Source: Zantedeschia hybrid cultivar
Lineage: Eukaryota > Streptophyta > Magnoliopsida > Alismatales > Araceae
DNA length: 64,000 bases
Direction of reading: 5' to 3'
Assembly: GCA_030544215.1 (NCBI GenBank)
Contig: JARZZO010000011.1
Location: 3,148,001 to 3,212,000 of the forward strand
Made by a program: the position numbers and the translations under genes. The notes below the pieces were generated by a model. It did no database searches and was not told the DNA's origin. It worked only from the letters and a program-made list of their open reading frames with translations. Each line of letters opens with the position of its first letter. Positions within the stretch are counted from its first letter, which is position 1. Positions 35,493-47,300 of this stretch are shown here, piece by piece.

Positions 35493-36788
35493 ATGGAGAA
35501 GGCGGTGTTGCCCCCGCCCAAGAAGAGGAAGGTGGCCGCCCAAGGAGGAGGAGGAGGAGGAGAAGAGTGGACGGGGCCGCCCCTGGTGTTGCTTGCGACG
35601 GTGGCCTGCGGAGTTGCAGAGGAGGAAGAAAGCTGCAGAAGGGTCTGGCCTTCTTGCCCGAATCCACGTCCCTGCACCGAACACCCTGGCGGGGGTGCCA
35701 AGGAGGAGGCAGCGGCGGCACTTTCCAAGAACGCTGTGGTTCTTGGAGAGATGGGGCCGCCCGACCTGCTGTTGCTTGCGATGGTGGCGTGCCAGGTTGC
35801 TGAGGAGGAGGAGATGCACGGAGAAGCTGCGGTTTCTCGGCACAATGCAGGTCCCCACGACCACCCCAGGGGCGCTGCCGCGAGGGAGGCGACGGTGGCG
35901 GCGTCCAAGAAAGCTGTGGGTCTTGGAGGGACGGGACCGGCGGCGTTGTTCTTGCTTGCGACGGCAGCCTGCCAGATAGCTGAGGAGGATGAGAGGCACA
36001 AAAAGGCCGCGCCTTCTCACCACAATGCAGGTCCCCGCGACCAGTGCCCCATTGGTGCCGCCGCGAGGGAAGGAACGGCGGCGGGGCGGTCCGAGAACGC
36101 TGTGGATCTATCCCCGATTGTCGCCAAGGAGCCGCAGCGTCGGATCATCATCAGGTTACCTCTCAAAAGAAGGGTTGCAGCTGCGACAACGGAGGAGCCT
36201 TCACCCGGCGACGCCGAGGGAGCCAAGAAGACGGCGGAGAACAACCTGCAGCCCTACAAGAGGCCCAGGACCGGCGGGGAGTGGGAGGAGAAGGTAGTGC
36301 GCATGGGCGGTTCGAACCCATGGTTTGTGGTGAGGAAGAAGCTCTCCGAGACCGACTTGAATGCCCGCCACAACCGGCTGCCCCTCCCGGTCTCCAGAGA
36401 CAAGGACCCTCCCAGGGGAGGCTCCGAGAAGATGGTGTACGACCTCTCCGACGCCGAGCTTAACGCGTTCTGGAGCGAGAAGGGCCTCCCGGTGACGGTG
36501 ATGGACAGGTGGGGGAACGAGTACCACGGCGGCGTCATCCGGCGCTGGAAGAGCAACGACTGGATCGTCCTCAACAAAGGAAACGCGTGGCTGGGCGCCG
36601 CCGGGCGCATGGGGTTGAAGGCGGGCGAGCTCCTGGACGTCTACAGCTTCCGCGTTGGCCCGTCCAAGCAAGGCGCCGGCAGGTTGGTGCTGGTGCTCAT
36701 CACCGCCGACCCCGACCTGGGCGTTGCGGCGGCCGACGGGAAGGAGGAGGAGCGCCAGGAGGAGGCCAAGCCGCAGAGCAGCTGCTAG
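35493..36788 (+). CDS. B3-like nuclear protein with 60-aa repeats (unit 3)
   Basis: Third array copy of the 431-aa gene, identical in protein sequence to 12385-13680 and 23939-25234. It is the copy closest to the complete CDKC gene; its stop codon lies about 4.6 kb from the CDKC stop, and the two genes converge. The N-terminal SV40-like signal, the three 60-residue repeats (28-207), the KRPR patch and the C-terminal B3-like domain are all intact. Confidence 0.75.
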   Translation: MEKAVLPPPKKRKVAAQGGGGGGEEWTGPPLVLLATVACGVAEEEESCRRVWPSCPNPRPCTEHPGGGAKEEAAAALSKNAVVLGEMGPPDLLLLAMVACQVAEEEEMHGEAAVSRHNAGPHDHPRGAAAREATVAASKKAVGLGGTGPAALFLLATAACQIAEEDERHKKAAPSHHNAGPRDQCPIGAAAREGTAAGRSENAVDLSPIVAKEPQRRIIIRLPLKRRVAAATTEEPSPGDAEGAKKTAENNLQPYKRPRTGGEWEEKVVRMGGSNPWFVVRKKLSETDLNARHNRLPLPVSRDKDPPRGGSEKMVYDLSDAELNAFWSEKGLPVTVMDRWGNEYHGGVIRRWKSNDWIVLNKGNAWLGAAGRMGLKAGELLDVYSFRVGPSKQGAGRLVLVLITADPDLGVAAADGKEEERQEEAKPQSSC

Positions 36789-36896
36789 CGTTGGAGAAGT
36801 GCAGCAACACACCACTGCTGTTTCTGTCTGATATGAATGTAGTTATCCATGAACAAACACTAGATTGGTCTTCTTGTCTGAGATAGAATAATATTG

Positions 36897-37069
36897 GAGT
36901 CTGGATTCTCTCAGTATATTAGTTGATCGAGTTCGGTCAATGTATTGGATGGAGGGAGAGTGATTTTTGAAAAAAAAAGTTTTCCGTCGAGTTGGAAAGC
37001 TCCCATCTTCTCCCCCTCCAGTGTATTGATTGAACTTGATCAGCCAATATAGTGAGGGGATCCGGACTC
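36897..37069. mobile_element. Mutator-like MITE in B3 3' region (unit 3)
   Basis: Tandem copy of 13789-13961 with the ATAATATTG target duplication on both sides. Confidence 0.85.
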
Positions 37070-38530
37070 ATAATATTGTAAATAGGAGTTATTCATGTAA
37101 AGGCACACAGAAATGTAATTTGATCATGTTCTCTTAAAGATGCTTCCTTAATTGTGTAGGTTTCTGATCTTCTGGAAACTCTGAAATAATAACACTGTTC
37201 ACTGATTTATGTTGCTCTTGTAAATAATGTTGATGGCTGATCAATCAAGACATTGTTTCATAGTAAAGCTTTTGTGCAGATTATTTCTCTCTCCCTATTC
37301 CCTCTGCTTCTCCACGAGTGGTTATTCTCTACTTCTAGTTTACAGTTTTACGGTTAAGAAGCTCTTAGACCGAGCTCGTTTTGATGCAACTTAACAAAAA
37401 CTGTAAATGGAGTCATTATAAATGCACTTACCATAAAATTTGTTTTTCATGTTTATATGTTCTGTAGATATAAGCATGTATAGTAAATTTGAGAGTCTCC
37501 AGTGTACACCTATTCTAAGCAGATTTACAAAAAATGCATTTATACGTGTTTAATGATGATCATAAACTTATTTCTCTACTATCCAAATTAAGATTATCAT
37601 GAAAAAATGACTTTATGGTAAACCTAAAAGCATTTGTAACTTCTAATCCGAGCAGGCCCAAAGAAAGAGTGCAACAAAGGATAAGGGTTTTAAGTGCAGG
37701 GAGGCCAGAGGATAAATACATGTAACAGAGGAGAAGGCTACAGATTCTACAAGAAGAAAAATGTTCTTAACTGTGGAGCTCGGCCTCACTGAATCACTTT
37801 TCATTCTACAATTACTTGGGCTATAGAATGATTTGGTTTCCAGGAAAAAATATTATTTATTGTAATGTTCTCTACAGACGCGGCGCGGGGCATTATAATA
37901 AATAAAAATTAGTTTTTAAAAATTTTAAAATCAGACTCAGCCGCCTATCTCACATTGTCTCGTGGTGTTAAATGGTGAGACCGTGAGAGACAAGTGTGCA
38001 TATGTGCATGAAAGATAAATGAAGAGATAAAGAGATGTTCATTGCATACCAAAATTTCATACGGGCTACTCTCATTGCTCACTATTTTATAATTGCCTTT
38101 AGATCTGAAAGGGAATCACAGGGTGAGCAGGGAGTGAGCTTTGTTACAGAATTTACGTGCAGCTAAATTAGGTTCATTCCTCACTTCTTCGTAATTGTCT
38201 TTATGTCCGAAGGAGAATCTGGGATATACTATCCTCATTTGTGCTGGAGATTTCCTCCATTTGATGAATCGATTTCATAGTTTACGTGAAGTATTCCTAT
38301 TGTCTGATATAATAGATGGCCATTGTCCTGCTCTTCATGAGCCTTTCTCTGCACCACATAGGAACGTCCTTTACACTGGGAAAAGAAAGGCTATTATTTA
38401 AGGTAGTTACCATCAAATAGGCTAACATTTGATGACTTTTGTTTCTGACAAAGAACATGATAGAGTTTAGATGGGGTCTTCATGGGTCACTGTGATGGGG
38501 CTTGTTGATTGGCGGTAGGCGTGGTTCTGG

Positions 38531-39230
38531 ACAACATGCGCAGCCTATGTAGAACGACTTTCTGATTTTTCATGCACCGATGATGTTTCAATGAGTAATA
38601 CTTTGCTTCAATGTTCTCACTGCTACACTACAAAGTATTGCATCAAATATAAAAGTATATTTTTGATTTTTTTTAAGTCAGACCTCACATGTCCAATGCG
38701 TCTGTATAGTCCGATTTCTAATTAGATAATCTACAAAGACTAAAAAAAAATCAAGACTACTATTAGATTTGACCCATTAAGAATATTTTTTAGTGTTTGT
38801 TACGGCTCTGTGTTTGACTTCTTAAAATTTGTTGGGTCATCTATTAGATGATCAGACGATATATATGGATGACTGGAGTGGGTGATGTCTGACCAAAAAA
38901 ATTGATTTATGTTCCTTTTTTACATTTACTGCAATGCAGGCAGTGCAGTACTGATAGCATTGTAGCAAGTATTACTCTTTTTTCCACTATTGTTTGATAC
39001 TCAAATCTCAATGTTCAACCTAGCCTTTCTCAACAGTGCTGACGCCTAGCCACAGTCAGCCCGGATCCAACACAAACTCAAAGGCCAAAGTTAGGCTGAG
39101 TCAGGCCAGCCTAAGTTACTCCATGCCACCCAGTATTACTCTCAGAATAAGCATATACAGTAGTACTATCCATGTAATATGTAGACTAATATTCAAATTG
39201 CTATCGGTAAGAATAATTCTAAGCTTTTAC
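38531..39230 (+). repeat. Diverged flanking repeat R'
   Basis: This is a clearly diverged homologue of the R block at the start of every unit. It opens with the shared ACAACATGC joint, then has about 38 bases absent from R before the TTTCAAT...AATACTTTGCTTCAATG homology resumes. Substitutions and indels are common, unlike the near-perfect identity among the units. It marks the right edge of the array. Confidence 0.7.
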
Positions 39231-41364
39231 CTAAATTAAGCGTTTTTATTAACTAATCAGTATCCAAAATTACTGATGTTGATTAACATTGATTATGAAT
39301 TCACATATAACGTACTAAAATAATGCACACTAATCATATTAAGGTTTATATTTGTCTAAATAATTGTTGGGGTTATAGGATTAGTAATCTCCAATGCAAG
39401 CACAAATTATTCGGGACTGCCGGAAGCCATCAGAAATATTTCCATCGGGGACGGCTTTTGTCATCATCACAAATGTTTAAACGGATAGCTTTATTTTGTA
39501 ATCAAACTATTTATTTCCATTAGGAACGGCTTTTTTAGTTGTCACAAACATTTCAATAATAATATAAAATTCTTAATCAAAGTATTTGAAATAGCTTCGT
39601 CCATGTCCATCTCTTGTAATATCACTTCCTGTAATGCGGCGTGTCATGTCAGATATCTAAATTATGGAACAATTGGAGGGTGCAGATCACTACAGCACTG
39701 GCGGCTGTCCGATCTAGCCGTCTGATTAACCACAGACACTATAATGATATGTACTGTACGACTCCTCGTAAATTATGAATCTTTAAGAAATATTTATTAT
39801 AAAGAAACAGACTAAACCATAAACACACTTGAGATGGATCAGGGCCATAGAAACCAGAAGAAAAAGGGTGCAGCAACCATATGCATGAAGCCCCCAAGGA
39901 AAAAAACAAAAGGAGCTATATCCGTGGTTTCGTGCATAACAGCAAAAGATTAGCCACCTTTCAACAAGAAGCCTTCGCAAAGAAGCAGGTCATTATGCCT
40001 AAGAGACTGTTGCCATTTAACTGGAAACAACAAAGCATGAAATCGTCCAAAACAAGCATCGACTCGAGTATACTTGGTCCCAAACACAGCCAAAATTGGT
40101 TTCATAAGGCAAAAGAATTAAAAAAATATATCCATGACTTTCCTAACATAATATATAGTATATCAAATTCATATTACCAAGAGGACCCATGGGGTGCCTA
40201 GAATGTCATCTGAATCACCCGATTCTTCATCCATGATGCTGCCGCTCATTTACAAATGAAGTCATCATCGTCACTCGCTTGCCACCACAAACTGCATAGA
40301 TTCATTTCAAGGTATTATATTCTCCCCTGGGCGATCATCTATCCCATGATGAGTCCTTTTCATGCAAAACTCAAACCCACCAAACACTGCCTTCCACACA
40401 CAATGGCAAAAGGATGGTATTCGGGACATAGCAGCTGGGCAATCAGAAGCTTGGCTCAACACAAGCATGTGACTCAACACAAGCATATGACGCTGACATG
40501 TAAATGGGCAAGAAAACAAATGTTGAACCCAGTAAATTAAAAAACTTTCACGAAAACACAGTTGCAGTCTAGGATTCACGTCACAGACGATAAAACAATG
40601 GCGGCCATGTTACAGTGTTTTCCTATCTGATCTAAAGATTCTGAACTCACAATGACGGCCAGATTGCTCGCAAGTCACAGGGGCAGCACAACATCTTCGT
40701 TCCACTCTGCGTATTCCACTTTTATGCTGCCACTTACACGAAGACAAACAATTGTCACTCGCTTGGCATAGCAAATGATTCATCTGGAGACAACATATTC
40801 CTCCCTGCACATATGCAACCATTTACCATGTGATAAATCCTTTTCACGTAAAACTCAAAACCCACAAAATGCTCCATTTCAGACGATGTTCAGAACCTAG
40901 TTGTTGCAATAAGAAAGTTAGCTATAACAATGGAAGCATGTGATCTTCACATGAAATGATGCATACCTTGAAATTAGTAAGTTTAAGAACAAGTTTGCGT
41001 GAAACTTGTAATATCATTTCAGACAAAACAAACAGTTGCAATCTAGGATTCATGTCAGACAAAAAAACAATGTTGTGTGTCACACCATTCCCATATCTGA
41101 ATTCACAATGGCAGCCAGATTACCCAAAGCCGCATAATGACAATTTCACAAATGATAACTAGTCGACCCCAACAAGAAGGACATGATCACACAAATATTT
41201 CAGTAGTGGCAAAGATCCTGCAAGAGTTTTTTGTGTCCACATATGAAACAGCTATTGTAAAGAAACTATGCTTTTAACTGATTAAAAGGTTCCATCTATT
41301 CTCTCTCTTTTTGACAGATGCACACTTCGCAGTTCTGAAAACAGGGTATAACAGGTCGATTCAA
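39231..41364. other. CDKC 3' flank, no gene seen
   Basis: From 39325 on this equals window positions 1-2040. It probably includes the CDKC 3' UTR next to 41365. It is AT-rich, with no supported ORF or RNA gene. Confidence 0.6.
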
Positions 41365-44300
41365 CTATTGCCACCCATACTGCTGATTGCGGTTGCTGCC
41401 CGTCATGTTTGGGCCTCTACTCTGACCAGAAGCAGCATAATGTCCGCCTTGGGGGTAATTTGGGGCACCGACTGCATAACCACTGCCACCCCCTCCTCTT
41501 GGACCTGCTGCAGGCATACCACCACCAGGATAAGGCGGTCCACGTCCTTGTGGAGGGTATGGGGCACTACTGTAACCTCCACCTTGGCCTCCTCGGTTAG
41601 GATTGTATCCACCACTTGGATTTCCACCTTGTGGATATCTACTTGGTCCTCCTGATGGTCCACGAGGCTTTGCATAATGGTGACTTGGCCCAGCAACCAC
41701 AGGGGGTGGCACGTTGTGGAGTGGCTGCTGGCTGGGGCCAGGCCTGAACTGAGGATGCACCTGCCCTGTCTGTTGTATAGGAGGAAGTCGTGTGTGCGGC
41801 TGAGGATGCTGTAGCTTCTGCCTTTTTGCGTTTTCTTCATTTTGACGCTGTTGTTGGCGCTTCTTCTTTGTTTGAAATTCATGTGAGGATTCGTATTTCG
41901 GCAAGCTGTTATACACACACAACTGGATGTTGAGAAGCAAGAGAGAACTAGCTAACTAGCATACTATGAATTAGCAAATAGAAGACACTGAGGTAAACAA
42001 AGTGTAAAGGGCATACCTTTTTGGATCACAGGGCAAGGGATCGGTCCAAAAATATTCTGCATCCAGTGCATCTTTTGCAGATATTCTCTAGTTTAAGCAG
42101 TGAGAAATTGGTTAAAACACATGCACTGGATAAAGCATCATAGTATCTCGGAAAAAGTTTTGCCCATGTGAATCTTGCCTCCAAATGCCAAAGGAAAATG
42201 AAGAGGAACTCAGGTTTTTCTTTTAGTGATCAATTTTTAAAAACATGGAGTATCAGAACACCAGCCCATGCATTCCAACTGTTGTATGGCCGTCAAAATG
42301 AAAGGACTCTACTAGATATAGTAGACACCTGAGATGGATCAAGCGTAAGCATCCTCTCCAGTAATTCCAGAGCGTGACGATCAAAGCTGTAGACAATAGG
42401 CAACAGAAGGAAAAGTCTGGTAAAAATGAGGCAAAGGGATAAAATAGCCTTGCAACTTCTAGTTAAGTCCACAATACGACAATGACAGAGTAGATCCCCA
42501 AATTGAAATTGATGAACCTTAGAGGCATACAAGGACACTTACTGCTTGAAAACTTCCCTCACACGTCTTTTCATTGGCTTTGGTGGCTTGAAATTGGTAT
42601 ACCAAGGAATCTTAGTAACACCTGGCCAGTTGGCCTCATCAGGAGTACCACAAAGCTCAAAAATTTTGGTTAGCTGCTCTGGCTGCAATGAAAATTAGAT
42701 ATGATTAGTGCGTACAAGCATAGGAAAACATATACACATATAAGATGCTTGGAAAAATGCAAACAGAACATCCACCATAGAATAGTCAAAGAACTAGAAG
42801 TGCTTGCAACAACTAGCATTTACTGACGGAAGAGTTCTCAGAATTTTTCTTTTACAAAAAAATATGTTATCTTAGCAATGAAGGACAGAAAAATCCAACA
42901 CTCACTTGGGATAGAAAATAACCATTTTTCAGCATTCAAACCAAAGGTCCACATTCAGGTACCAGGTTTACCTCATTTTTTCCAGGCAAGATAGGTTTTC
43001 CATGCAGAAGTTCTGCGAAGATACAACCAACAGACCACATATCGACAGCTGGACCGTATTTTGTGGCTCCAAGGAGCAACTCTGGAGGCCTGTCCAAACC
43101 ATCATGATGCAGAAACCAAGTAAGGCTAGAAACATTGCATGCTATATTAAAATAGCAAATTTTTATACTGAATGATAATGATTTACCTATACCACAAAGT
43201 AATGACACGATTTGTGAGGTTTGCGTTATGGTCACTTGAGAATGATCGTGCAAGGCCAAAATCTGCAAGCTTTAGATTTCCATCATTGTCAATTAGTAGG
43301 TTGGATCCTGCATAGAGAAATCACAAGCACCAAATCAGCTTGGAATTTGAAAATGGAATTTAGAAAAAGAAAGACATAGGACAACAGGTGTATAACAATA
43401 ACCTTTGATGTCTCGATGAAGAACTTGATTGACATGACAGTAATGTAGCCCCGTCAACAATTGCCTCATGTAGCACTAGAAGGAAAAATGATAGGCAATG
43501 CTGTGAGAATCAACAACTAATTACCAACAAGAACATCAAAACAACACAAAATCGCCATGTACAGGACAAGTTAATTCAATACCTTAATCTGTGGAACTGT
43601 GAATCGCATTCCAGGACGATCTGAAAGGCCCGTCAAATCATGATCCATGTACTCAAAAACCATGTAGATGCTACCTTTATATTTATTACCATCTGAACAT
43701 AACCAAAATGTAGATAAGTAAGAACCCTTGCCAGAAAAAGAACTATTGACACATTCTTTCTAAAATAGATCTACCACATATAAGACTACAAATATAATGC
43801 AAAATCATTCTCATATGGTTTAATGATGATGCAGCTTGGACCAAATAAAGGAAACATAAAAAAGAAAAAAATTAAAGTATCTGTCAGGTAAGAAACCAAT
43901 GAACTAACCAGGTTTTCCTTGTTCATCCTTTTCAGGACCTACATGCCAACATCAAAGAACACGTTAAGTATCACAAATAAGCATACAACATTGAGAACAG
44001 AAGGTGAAAATATGACTCTCACCTGGGGAGGTTACAATCTCTTTCAATCGGATAACGTTTTCATGATGCAGCTTTTTTAAAATTTTGATTTCACGTATAG
44101 CTGTTATTGGAAACTGCACAGAATAAGAAACGTTCAGCCACACACTCATAAAAGAAATTCTGCCATTGTCCAGACAATTAATAAACTGCAATGGGATCAA
44201 CATAGCCCTATGACTTCAAATGGTAAGAATACTGACCCCACTAAGATTCGAGACAATCCAATGAAAAAAATGTCACATCATCGGTTCTCATTTTCTGAGA

Positions 44301-47300
44301 ATCCTGATTACATTCATCTCATGGGCCTGCAAAACAGGCTTTCCTGGATTCCCCTCCCATCTAAAGAAAAAAGGGTGGGAAAGACAGCAAATGGATACCC
44401 GAGTTCCGATTACCCGCACCGTTTCCATTTGTGTTATTGGATATGGAAACCCCTTAAAGACCACCTGTTAAGTTATAGGATACGGAAATGGATCTCTGAT
44501 AATTATAGGAGTTGGAAATGGAAATAATTGTTTCCACATCCACTAACGCATTTTCATTTCCGAATTTATCATGTATCTTGTATTTATATTTTACAAGGTA
44601 AAAATTGAACTCATTAGATGGATCCCTCTCATATCCAATCATGAGAATATCTCTTGACAGCTTGACAAAAGTTAGGTCACTGTAAGAAGTAAGGAACTCT
44701 CTTAAAATTTAATGTGACTTTATGGTGCATGGTTTGGATAGATACATACGTAGATTTTAGACCAATAAATAAAGTAGATTTCAAAACTCAAAGAACATAG
44801 ATTACAAGAATTTTCATAACTTAAATCCTTGTAAGTTTTAAAATTTTAATTATTAGAAGAAAATTTATTGGAAGTGAACAATAACAAAAAAGGACGTACC
44901 CAGTGCACAAGGCTCCCGCCATTTGTGGGGTCTGGGGAAGGGACGATGTACACAGCCTTACCCCTGCTAAGCAGAGACACTGTTTCCTTGGTTCGAACCC
45001 GTGACCTCCAGGTCACAAACGGGGCAACTTACCCGTTGCTCCAGGCCCGCCCTTATTATACCGATGACAACGATTTAAAATAGCTTCTTATTATACTGAT
45101 GACAATCACGGAAATTTCCGTTTACTTCCGTTTTCATTTCTGTTTTTTTATTTAAAAGCGGAAATTGATGTGAAAGTGGAATCACTCATTTCCATTTCTG
45201 CTTCCATCTTTGATAAACCTTATAGGTAGTGGAAGGTGCCATTTTCGTTTGTCTCTGACCCGCTTGCAGCCCTAGGTGGGAGGGAAATCTGAACAGGTGG
45301 GGACACCCACCTATTTAAAATTTTGCAAATGAGGTTTAAGAGGGAACTAAGTGTTCAAAGAAAGAGTTACCCCTTCTCGTTCGTTATCCATTCTGATCTT
45401 TTTCAATGCCACAATTTCTCCTGTACGAATTTCTCTAGCCATGTACACCTGCCTACGATCCAGAATGTCAAAAGTTAATATAATAATACTCATCATATCT
45501 TGCATCGACAAGGTATAAGATAGGCAGCCCTAAAAACACATTATTCAGGCATTTACAAATCAATAACCAAAGTGATCTGCAGATGGAACCCACCAATTGC
45601 ATGTATAACTAGATAAGGATTCCAGTTAATAACATATGTCTGCATGCTGTGGCAGTGAGACCAAAACAAGCTTTTGTCCTTGCGCCCTCGTTCAGTGATA
45701 AACATGGAAAAGTTCTCATTGCTTAAATACAATAGAAAAATCTTTTTTTTTGGACTTACTGCATTTAAGCATGTAAACAAATGAACTGGCATTCTAACTA
45801 GCTTGGTTAGATGGATATGTCAGAGGAGATGAGGTAAGGCAAAATTTAATGCTTATTTAGATAATAAGGCAAATTCTTTCTCTTGTGGGTTGCCAAATTG
45901 TTGTTATTGTTTCATCTAAAAAAAACAAAGCCCATAGGTGAAAAAGATTACTGTATAGCTATGTAGTGCTGGTCATTCTCTTCATTGGCTGTCATCTGTA
46001 AGCCATGTAAAAAGTCATGAAGACTTGTTGCAGTTGGATAATTATTTTTCATTTTTTTAGGGTGCCCGTCACAGTGGAAGGGAATGTTCCTGAAAATTGA
46101 AACACAAAACCACCCCAGGTTTGAACATGGGAACCCACCATATCCCTACCTACCCAGTCCCAATTGGGCCACGGCCCATTAGTTGTTGCAATCTCAATGC
46201 TAGAGAAGTAACTTGAGAGACGGCACATTCTACACCGGCATTGCTTACTCTATGAACATGAGAAATTTTGTAATCCCTGAACCCAGCTCAAAGGATGAAT
46301 CTAATGTCCCTTACTGCACGCTCAGCTACTTATGCATTAGTCAGTAGCTCATTTTATATTGAAGTAAGGTCATGTAAATATGGGAGTGTTGCTGAGATTC
46401 CACCAGCTTCACTGATCCCCAACAGGACCATTAAGTAGCTGCCACATTGGGATAGGGCCATAGGGGTGGTAACTTTTGACCACTGAGCTTTTGTAAATCA
46501 TCCTTCATGATACACTGGTTCATCTAGAATCTGGAATTCATGTGCTTTCCAAAACTCAAAAGTATCCATGAATCATTTGAAGATAGAGTGACAAAGTCAT
46601 GCATTCTGTATATGCTAATCCTACTCTTTTTCTTGGGATTGAACACAGCATGTGAACATTCAAATCAGTTCATTTTATAGCAAGTTTGGTTCATTGCTTC
46701 GTTTTATTATACATTACAATGTTAAACTTTTAAACTGAATAAACCCAAGCTTCAGGGATTGGGTAGACAAATAATCCATTAAAGCTTGGCCCTCCACTCC
46801 TGTTGACAAAAAAAACATCACAATTTTTCACAAAAACTCAATGAGCATTTTTTCATCATCAAACTAAATTAAAGCAAAATACATGAAAAATTAGCACAAT
46901 ATTCTTTTTGAAAGTGGATGGAAACACAAATGTATTAAATAAACCAAAGAAAGGGATATACAACTATAAGAGCAATCAGCTCACAAAAAACCCCATGTAC
47001 AAAAGACATCATGAAGGTTTAAACATCACCCAATGCCCAACATGGCAAAAAGGGAAGAGCTGGACACCCCTTTACAAAAGGCAGAGGTCCATTCTCTCAC
47101 CCCAGCACAAATGAATCTTACAAATTAGCACAACATAAATATCTTCAATGAAGATGCAAGCACAGAACAAAATTCCTTGTATACTTGTGTACCCAAATCA
47201 AAACAAATTGTCACGATTTAACTTTCAAGAAAGACATAATGGAAACATGGCAGATAACCAATTTAACCATAAGGTGGCTCTTGAAAAAACATACCACCAA

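Larger units (their letters stand above)
3869..38530 (+). repeat. Three-copy tandem array, 11,554-bp unit
   Basis: The unit boundaries are 3869-15422, 15423-26976 and 26977-38530, with the shared joint ACAACATGC at each start. All internal landmarks recur at exactly +11,554. Only scattered substitutions separate the copies, for example 4145 C / 15699 T / 27253 C, and 5497 T against C at 17051 and 28605. Translations of the B3-gene region are identical in every frame, so the DNA there is essentially identical. Each unit holds one gene for a 431-aa B3-like protein plus several mobile elements. Recent unequal crossing-over or replication-based amplification is the likely cause; assembly duplication is the alternative. 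Confidence 0.93.

Noticed and set aside
44886..45054. tRNA gene
   Set aside because: The GGTTCGAACC box belongs to a tRNA-derived SINE; no cloverleaf with acceptor stem is present.
46908..47114. 68-aa ORF in CDKC intron 1
   Set aside because: It looks like noncoding repeat debris; no conserved motif is seen.
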